Positions 57,236 to 64,000 of a DNA stretch of 64,000 bases are shown here, in pieces. Numbering within the stretch: the stretch's first letter is position 1; every line of letters begins with the position of its first letter. The notes below the pieces were generated by a model that ran no database searches, was not told where the DNA came from, and saw only the letters and a program-made list of their open reading frames with translations. Origin of the DNA: Chionoecetes opilio (Eukaryota > Arthropoda > Malacostraca > Decapoda > Majidae); assembly GCA_016584305.1 (NCBI GenBank), contig JACEEZ010003825.1, positions 210,163 through 274,162 on the forward strand, written 5' to 3'. A program made the translations under genes and the position numbers.

Positions 57236-58799
57236 TGGGCAGACATTCAGAAAGAGTTAAAGGGCACAGTGTTTAGCTTAACTAACTTCCTCTATTTGTA
57301 CAACCCGGAAGTCGCGGGGATTCTGGTACGAGATATGGCAGTGGCGCTACGGTGTCACTATGGGTGATCTTTTCCGCTTGATAATCTCTCTATTCGTAAC
57401 TGGTCTTCCTGCCATTTGGGGGAAGCAACCACCCCGGGAGGCGGGTCACAAACCCCGGCTAACACCCGATACCCATCACGGCTGGATGGACAAGGGCTTG
57501 GGGTTTTATCAAGGAAAAGAGAGCCATTATACCTTCAGTCTGATGCATGGCGGTTAGTGGCAGCTACCCGCCGGGCTGGTGAAGCGAGGTGGTCTCGGTC
57601 AGGGTCTCGGTGAGGTGCCGCCGTTCACCACTCCGCCCATCACCCCATAATAAACTCACCACGATTGTAGGAGATAGGTTTAAGGCCTAATTTCATTTGT
57701 ATACTTGCCCTGTTCAGTTCTTGAGTCAGAAAACATCATATATACTCAATTTATGAGTATTTTTATGTATATTGCGTGCTCTACAACTGCCTAGAGGCAG
57801 TTGCCTGGTTTTGACAGCTCAACGTCTTTAAATACGTCATCAATCTGCCCGCAGAATGCCAAAAGTTGCCCAAAACAGCTGTTGAAAGTCGCTAGGTCGT
57901 GAAGACCGGAAGTTAGCCTCTCTGAATGTAGCCCCAGGGACTTCGAGGTGCGTCTTCCTAGTGGGCGCGTCTAGTGGCGAAACCGCCGTTTCCTCCGACC
58001 CGTTCCAACCCCTAGTGACGACACCCTCCCCACATCCCTGTGTCCCCTTGCTCGGACGAGAAAATCACGTCCCCTTTCATTCACCCCCCTGTGACCCCGC
58101 GCCGTTCTAAGAGGCTCAAGGAACAGGAGTCCGCTCGAGACTAGCGCTACGAGCGTGAAGGGGGAGGGGAGGTGTGGATATGTGATAATAACCAGACAGT
58201 CACACCTACATAATATTCATGCCTCTTAATAATTCCTACGCATACATGCAATGTTGCAACACTGTATGCGACACATGACAACAGCGCGCGCTGCGTCGCC
58301 GCCCCATGTAGCCAGTTGTTGCCCCGCCCTCAGACCTTCAAGACCAGCCCTTCACTGGTGGTCCCGCGCATATCTCTGTTCTTTACAATAAACAACCTAC
58401 GGGAGATGCTCGCTTCTCCTTCGGATAAACTCCCCTCAACCACTCCGGTTAATCACTGCAACCCCGAGTAACACCTACAACTTAAATCTTTTCAGGAGAG
58501 GAGTGACAAGACACATCCCGAACTAAATAGGCCCATCCCCCATTTCTTTATTCGCTTACCTTCTTTATAGGGATTGGCAACTAAGCGGGCTTTTTGTCAG
58601 CACTTTTTTGTGTATGCCATTGGCCAGTCCTTGTGGTATATAAAAAAATGAAAAAATATGGGTAGCTACAAATGTTGAGCTTATACAGACAAATCTCATA
58701 GAGGCATGCATAGTGGTGAAATGCGACCTAAAGTTCCATCCCTACAGGGCATATACCTTCCAAATGATGGTAATGATACAGTTTTTCTTTTTTAGAAAA

Positions 58800-58805
58800 T
58801 TTATT
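58800..58805 (-). terminator. Poly(A) signal of RNASEK copy 2 (if the 3'UTR is still used)
   Basis: AATAAA on minus in a 3'UTR block nearly identical to that of copy 1. About 700 bp of unmatched sequence separates it from the coding exon, so its use requires splicing or a long 3'UTR. Confidence 0.45.
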
Positions 58806-59258
58806 GATCTTGTTGTAACACCTCACCATATACATAAAGATGTACATCCATTGACCAAATTCTTAACTTTAGTGAATAGACTCTTCAATAAAAACAAATA
58901 ACGAATCACACACTGGAATACACTAGTACTGGTCATGGGTCCCTTGGTTCACCTATAAAGTTTACATCAATAAAGAAACACACATGGTCAAAAGAGTTGG
59001 TAAATAACTTCAATTGAGCAGAACCACTACACTAATGATCACAAAACTAGTATTCAAGTGTTAGAAGCAAAATGAGCATGGTGTTTGAAGAAAAAAGCCA
59101 AAACTTGCTTGATCAAGATGATGTGGCCACTGAACCTGAACACCAGGAAGTGATTTCTATAGAGATGACAATAACCCAGCATGTGACTGGTCAGCAAGTT
59201 CCACTCAGCTCATTGTGATTGCTTATAGCCTGTCAGTAACCATCATGCCTTGTGCTTG

Positions 59259-59966
59259 TTGAGCCAAGGCTTGATTCTGACTAAGACTGAGAGGGGGAGA
59301 TTAAGGAACAAATATGGTAGTATCTGGTTGCTGCATTTCTATGGGGAAAACACAAACCTGTGAAGAGCTATCATTCATTGTACAGATAATACAATTCTAT
59401 TTGACCCTTTATGGTTCCTGCATCTAAACTATTATGTCAGTACTTACAACAATATGAATGCAATCACTTTATTGTTTGATCAACTGCAGCAAACAACATC
59501 ACGTTAAAAGTATCTTACATTTCACTGTACAGTGTTCAACTAACATGCCTTTATATTTCACACATGACACAAGGTACCCAGCAACACACCACCAAGCACA
59601 GAGGACACAGCTCATGAAGGAAGGATAAAGGTGTAGGTTAAGTTAGAAGGATTTAGAATGACACCATGCAAGTACAACAGCCAGTCATATCATATTCAAC
59701 ACCTATTTACAACAGACACCATTGATGCATCAAACAGGTGGAAGAGAAGCTTACTGGCCTCCATATGATATACATCTTACTGAATTTTGAATTAATTTTG
59801 TGCCAAAGGGGTTATTAATAGGTTTTGGATTTCTCAACAATATGATGAAAAAAAATATATCATTGATGTCTCTGCTTCCATCTATTTATGCCAGAGCTAT
59901 ACCATTCACACTTATTAATCTATATCAGAGGAAGAGTTTATACAATCTTTTCCTTTTATACTTGAT
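59259..59966 (-). other. Unmatched 0.7-kb segment between RNASEK copy 2 coding exon and its 3'UTR block
   Basis: Copy 1 has only 12 different bases here. On minus the segment begins CAAGTATAA right after the exon and ends CAACAAG before CACAAGGC, so it could be a GT-AG intron. It could equally be an inserted or exchanged segment. No gene is seen in it. Confidence 0.5.
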
Positions 59967-60246
59967 ATGTGGTTTTCTGATTGAGGTAAAACTGCCACCC
60001 AGAGACACCAAGAGTAACAATGTAGAGACAAGCAGCAATGAAGCAGTTGAAGGAGCAGTTCTTGAAGCCTTTGGCGACATCTGTAATAAAGTTGTCCTTG
60101 CTGTCATATGAGGACTCCAGTGGCAGGTCTTCAAGGAAAGCCCCGGCCTCCCCGTAGAAGAAGAGGCCCATCACCAGCAACTGCACTATGCCCCACACAC
60201 TGATCAGCAGCAGACACAGGGAGAACTTGTAGCCACAGAACGTCAT
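59956..60246 (-). CDS. RNASEK: Ribonuclease kappa, copy 2 (closer to family consensus)
   Basis: 96 residues from the ATG at 60246 to TAA at 59956. The coding exon starts at 60277 after a TTTTCCTCACAG acceptor. The length fits RNase kappa (about 95-100). Two membrane spans: about residues 8-32 (LLISVWGIVQLLVMGLFFY) and 63-86 (FIAACLYIVTLGVSGWQFY). The loop has the family-type EDLPLESSYDS and the conserved SFNCFIAACLY. RNase kappa is an endosomal/V-ATPase-associated membrane protein. The end at QKTTYQV assumes the exon is read through; if the GTATAA donor at its end is used, the last residues change to a short alternative tail. A candidate 5'UTR exon lies at 61997-62060. This copy is the better candidate for the working gene. 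Confidence 0.85.
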   Translation of the reverse strand: MTFCGYKFSLCLLLISVWGIVQLLVMGLFFYGEAGAFLEDLPLESSYDSKDNFITDVAKGFKNCSFNCFIAACLYIVTLGVSGWQFYLNQKTTYQV

Positions 60247-60324
60247 TGTCTGCACACTCTGGCGTCACCTCTGAAATCTGTGAGGAAAAGCAGGTATGGA
60301 TTTATGAACTATGTATAAACTATT

Positions 60325-60544
60325 AACATAAGAACATAAGAAAATAAGAAGCTACAAGAGGCCGTGAGACCTACACGTGGTAGTTCCTGTTACTTAATAC
60401 TACCTACTTCCACCTTTCATCTCCATCTATGAAATTGTTTAGCCTCTTTTTATTTATATATTGACTCCGCACTATAACTACCTGATGACTGAGTCCATTG
60501 CAATAATTTACCACCCTAGCTATTTGTGAACCAGTTTTTCCCTA
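60325..60544 (-). mobile_element. LINE 3'-end fragment, about 220 bp, only in duplication copy 2
   Basis: The reverse complement runs from CTAGGGAAAAACTGGTTCAC through the GTCATCAGGTAGTTATAGTG-like and GATGAAAGGTGGAAGTAGG parts to the tail unit. It matches 49266-49850 of the LINE (without the nested MITE). Confidence 0.82.
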
Positions 60545-61045
60545 GACTATTAAGCTATTAAAGTATGAACTATGGACTTGTGAACTTACAGGTATGGAAG
60601 TGTTTAATAGCTTATTCAATATTATATTATGTAGCCTGTTCAAGTGTTCAATAACCTGTGTTTAATAGTCTTTTATATTCTGTCACATGAATAGACATCT
60701 TATAAGCTCACACATTGTGCTGTCTGATTTATTTTTGCATGGAATTCATTTAGGTGTTCTTTTCTTTGTCTTTGCTTGGTATTTTGCTTGGTAGCCAGAT
60801 ATAATTTTTATTTTATTTACACTACAGTATATATATAAATCACATTTCATGCAAATCAATATATTACTGTTTTTGATCCTGTACTGACATTATTGCCATT
60901 AAGTGTAGTTCAGCCACCACAGTTGAGTAGGTACAGAGGTAGTTGAGGACGCTGCTACTGAGCCACCTACACGACTAATTTACATAAAAACTGTGCAATA
61001 ATACATGATATACTATAGCATAAAGGAACACATCTATACAGTATA

Positions 61046-61109
61046 CAGGAACTACCACGTGTATGTCACGCGGCCTCTTGTAGCTTCCTTATTTTCTTAT
61101 GTTCTTATA
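61046..61109 (+). mobile_element. LINE 3'-tail minimal copy
   Basis: CAGGAACTACCACGTGTATG, GCGGCCTCTTGTAGCTTCCT and TTATGTTCTTAT. Confidence 0.78.
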
Positions 61110-61201
61110 AAACATGTATAGTGTATGAGTTCCACTGATGGTCTTAACACCTCCATAAGGATATTCAGGACACCGCCCACAGCCAGCCTTGCGCGCACAC
61201 C

Positions 61202-61895
61202 CAGTGGCGGATTTAGGGGGGGGCCCAGTAGGCCTAGGCCCCGCGCCCGCATGTGCCCCGCACCCCAGAGAAAAAAATAGGTTTTCAATGAAAATCTGAA
61301 TGCTGGACTTTTCTTATTTGCTCGAACACTGTTACATTGCATGTACCATAATATGCCACAAATTAGTACCAACATAATGTAAAATATGGGTGGAAAAAGT
61401 GTCAATTAAACTAATATGAAATCTGAATCACAGTTGGTCAAATTCTAGAGTCCTTTCTCGCTTTTATTTGTGGTTTTATTTTATCCAGACCTTCACAAAT
61501 CCCTTCAGATACCTCTAAAACGTAATAATAAAAGTGAGGGAGATAAAAAAAAAAAAAAAAAATGACTAACCTAACCTAACCTGGTAAAATTCAATTCCTT
61601 TCTCGCCCTTAGATCTCGTTAGGAGGTTATTGGTTAGATTGTAGTGAGGTTAGGTTAGTAATTCTATTTAGGGGGTCCAGGGCGGGGGTAATGTAGGGGG
61701 GAGGGGCGTTGAATGGGGCATCTCTCTCCCACTTTATAATTACGTTTTAGAGGTATTTGAAGGGATCTGTGAAGGTCTGGAGAGAAAAAACCACTAATAA
61801 GGGCGGGAAAGGACTCTAGAATTTTACCCCACATTTCATTCAGGGCCCCGCACTGCCACCGCCCTAGGGCCCCACACACCATAAATCCGCCCCTG
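61202..61895. mobile_element. Non-autonomous hAT-like element
   Basis: The left end CAGTGGCGGATTTAGG and right end ATAAATCCGCCCCTG form inverted repeats with G-run and C-run (GGGGCCC) subterminal blocks. The flanks CGCGCACACC and CGCGGCACACC differ by one base, so the target duplication is plausible but blurred. Interior inverted words (CCAGACCTTCACAAATCCCT / GATCTGTGAAGGTCTGG) also recur at 63390. Confidence 0.68.
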
Positions 61896-61996
61896 CGCGG
61901 CACACCCACCAACCCAAACCCTGACTCCTGCCTACTTCCCCGCATTGTTCACATACTACACGCACCCAACACGGATATCTAACACTGCAACATTAC

Positions 61997-62060
61997 CTAG
62001 GCGGGAGAGAGGGCGTCAGAAAGGCACTAACAAGACGGTGTGCAGCCCTGGGTGTGCACT
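61997..62060 (-). other. Candidate 5'UTR exon of RNASEK copy 2
   Basis: The minus strand reads CTCTCCCGCCTAG followed by GTAATG, a good splice donor, in a GC-rich stretch upstream of the RNASEK exon and just before the divergent gene at 62639. The left border and transcription start are not determined. Confidence 0.4.
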
Positions 62061-62638
62061 CGGCCTCCTCCGCCACAAGATCAATAGCCAATAGCCAACT
62101 TTCTCGCCTCCGTCAAGGGATAGAAATTGTACCAAACAGTATTATTTTGAAACTAGTTACTCCATATTATCATAAGTATGTGTTTTTTTTTATATTATGG
62201 TTCGTATTAATAGATTCATACACTTTTATTTGCTGCGGATCACAATGCAAATAATTTTATATGGAGTTTTTTGCTTCCTTTGAGACTGTGCATGCTGACA
62301 TTCACATACAGTGTTTTCAAAGTAATCTAATTCAATCCAAACTCTTCTCTTCATCCATTAACAAATACAATTACATGAAGGCTCCTTGAATACAGACAGA
62401 CAAGAGGCAAGGCACCCAAACAAACCACCTCGCCAGCATCTTCTTCAGTCTCTCGGGTTATCTGCCACGCCCGTGATAGCCCCGCAGGACCTAATCAGGG
62501 CTCAGGACCCATCATGGAAGCCTCGCAATCCTAACCACCACCACCAAGATCAGTTGCAACCCTCTTCCTAAGGGCCATAACAGCTGTGGGGTACAAGCCA
62601 CAGAGGTTTCCAGTGGCTCCTGTCTCCCGCCCACCACC

Positions 62639-62713
62639 ATGTCGGACGCGGGGCTCAAGGCATCGCTGTGCACGGCTACCCGGGTGTTCCCTCCACTACA
62701 TGGTGTTGATTGG
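62639..62713 (+). CDS. First coding exon of an unrecognised gene (continues past the window)
   Basis: The ATG at 62639 stands in a strong start context (CCACCACCATGT). 25 codons, reading MSDAGLKASLCTATRVFPPL and ending GVDW, run into a good donor (GTGAGT at 62714). GC content and codon pattern look like a real first exon. I do not recognise the protein, and no downstream exon could be placed in 62714-64000. It is head to head with RNASEK copy 2. Confidence 0.55.
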
Positions 62714-62811
62714 GTGAGTACTTGGCGAGTGTATGTGACTCATGGGTAGATAATGCACTGTTATTACGGTAAAATTGTAGTTCTTTCCCGTCCTTATTTA
62801 GTGTTTTTTCG

Positions 62812-63600
62812 GTAAATTTCTAGTGTTTGCCCACATTCTCCCACTTTCCCCAAACAAGCTTGGGGACCTGTGGGAATGCGTGGTTTTCGGGTGGGGAACA
62901 AATTATGCGTCGGAAAAACGTAATTTAAGAGTTGTGTAGGGTAGGTAATATTCCCTAGATCTAGGGTAATTCCCTTATATCTAGAGAAATTCGCCTAACC
63001 AAAATTAACCTAACCTAACCAAATTTAACCTAACCTAGCGGGGGGCTTGACCCACCGATAACCTAACCTAACCTAACTAAATATAACCTAACCTAAACAA
63101 ATCTAACCTTAACTAACCTCCTAACAGGGGGTGGGGGGGTTCTCGACACTTCGGTCATCATTCTGTGAGGATCGTCAGGTTCACACGTCTCTGGACTCAG
63201 AAGAAATCCAATGAATTTTCCCAAGATCTAGGGAATATTTTTAACACCCCTAACTCAAAAACTATGTGGTTGTGACGCATATCTTGTACCCCAACCAAAT
63301 ATCCCGCATTCCCCCAGGTCCCCAAGCTTGTTTTGTGGGAGAGGGGGAGTATGGGGAAACACTAGAATAATACGGTTTTTTCCCTCCAGACCTTCACAGA
63401 TCCCTTCAGATACCTCTTAAACATAATTATAAAGTGGGGGAGAGATGCCGGTATTATTCTAGTGTTTGCCCATACTCCCCCTCTCCCACAAAACAAGCTT
63501 GGGGACCTGGAGGAATGCGGGATATTTGGCTGGGGTACAAAATATGCGTCGCAACCACATATTATTTTAGTTAGGGGTGTTGTAAAAATTCCCTACCGTA
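62812..63600. repeat. Three-copy repeat (direct, inverted, direct) with a CCTAA-rich insert
   Basis: A block of about 150 bp (TCTAGTGTTTGCCCA, CAAGCTTGGGGACCTG, GGAATGCG) occurs at 62812-62960 (+), 63228-63372 (-) and 63455-63597 (+). The second and third form an inverted repeat. Between copies one and two lies the CCTAA-rich LINE tail (62945-63185). Confidence 0.75.
62945..63185 (+). mobile_element. CCTAA-rich LINE tail, second copy
   Basis: CCCTAGATCTAGGGTAATTC, TATATCTAGAGAAATTCGCC, degenerate CCTAACC repeats, AGCGGGGGGCTTGACCCACC, more CCTAACC and GTTCTCGACACTTCGGTCAT. This is the reverse complement of 50276-50545. Confidence 0.75.
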
Positions 63601-63779
63601 GATAACAGTTTAGTCGCCAGCTGCAATAATGTCGCCAGCCACCAAATATTACGAATTATAGCATCACTACTGATTTGTATGTGCCACTGAAGATGATACA
63701 CAGTAGTTTATATCATGACTGTATAATCTACCCTGTTTCAGCGTTGTTTTATACTTTGTATCTGCAAGTAAATACGGTT

Positions 63780-64000
63780 TCAAATTTCATTACTTTTTTT
63801 TTCGCGTGATGACGACGGCGGAAGGACACTCAGAACATAAACACTAATTGGCAACCTTATTGTTGGTCGCCCCTCTGGTGATATTTTTGTAATTTGTTCA
63901 TTTATAGCCATACTATGACACAGATGAAGACACAAAATGACACAGACTCTCCAGATAGCCCCTATTAACTTTCCTGAAATCATGGTTGTAGAAATGTAAG
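63780..64000. repeat. Dispersed repeat at the window edge
   Basis: The reverse complement matches 18247-18465 at about 90% by eye and runs off the window end. Confidence 0.7.

Larger units (their letters stand above)
52190..58472 (+). mobile_element. Decayed Ty3/gypsy LTR retrotransposon with two nested DNA elements
   Basis: Pol pieces follow the gypsy order reverse transcriptase, RNase H, integrase on plus. The 5' part (gag, protease, start of RT, 5' LTR) was not found. A purine-rich tract, AAGGGGGAGGGGAGG (58158-58172), precedes a TGTGGATATG start at 58173. This fits a polypurine tract and 3' LTR that holds AATAAA near 58388 and ends around 58470. Stops and frameshifts make it inactive. 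Nested elements lie at 52921-54489 and about 55906-57235. The piece 57241-58157 is assigned to it mainly by position and by a basic C-terminal peptide (RRSKRLKEQ) before a stop near 58135. Confidence 0.75.
58665..61145. repeat. Segmental duplication, copy 2 (carries RNASEK copy 2)
   Basis: Direct-orientation match to 46107-50275 (see that entry). Copy-2-only insertions are the unmatched segment 59259-59966 and LINE tails at 60325-60544 and 61046-61109. Confidence 0.85.

Overview
The window reads as nuclear DNA of a decapod crustacean, most likely a crab. This is inferred from arthropod-like protein sequences, long introns, very many GA/CT, TA, CA and ATT microsatellites, and dense short copies of LINEs, SINEs and non-autonomous DNA transposons. 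There is no bacterial gene organisation, CRISPR array or operon. All host genes are split, so exon lists were built by hand from GT-AG sites, reading phase and family resemblance.

Layout: (1) 1-3655 is noncoding and repeat-rich. (2) 3683-8624 (+) is a complete six-exon tetraspanin. (3) 8625-12822 is a noncoding stretch with MITEs. (4) 12823-19318 (-) is a complete seven-exon NDUFS3, the 30 kDa complex I subunit. (5) About 540 bp separate its start codon from that of (6) CEP164 (+), 18 exons at 19860-42579, encoding a centriolar distal appendage protein with an N-terminal WW domain. Its second exon is one base out of frame. (7) 42580-46250 holds a hAT-type MITE and two tRNA-derived SINEs. (8) 46686-47012 (-) and 59956-60246 (-) are two copies of a ribonuclease kappa-like gene. 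They lie in a direct segmental duplication of about 46.1-50.3 kb and 58.7-61.1 kb, and the copies have since collected different insertions. (9) Between them lie a damaged LINE, a second LINE 3' end with a CCTAA-rich tail, a 130-bp-arm foldback and a decayed Ty3/gypsy element carrying two nested DNA elements. (10) 62639-62713 (+) is the first coding exon of an unrecognised gene that continues beyond the window.

NDUFS3 and CEP164 are head to head and may share a promoter region. The tetraspanin/NDUFS3 and CEP164/RNASEK pairs are tail to tail. The host genes have unrelated functions (membrane organisation, respiration, ciliogenesis, endosome/V-ATPase), so nothing points to a functional cluster.

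The less ordinary content is in the repeats. A LINE 3'-tail family has 17 copies, about half of which start at the same base at the foot of a predicted stem-loop. Four hairpins of about 30 bp are bracketed by 8-10 bp direct repeats. A palindrome with arms of about 410-425 bp sits in a CEP164 intron. Several non-autonomous hAT elements have readable 8-bp target duplications. The RNASEK duplication acts as a natural empty-site control. I did not find a clearly new multi-gene system.
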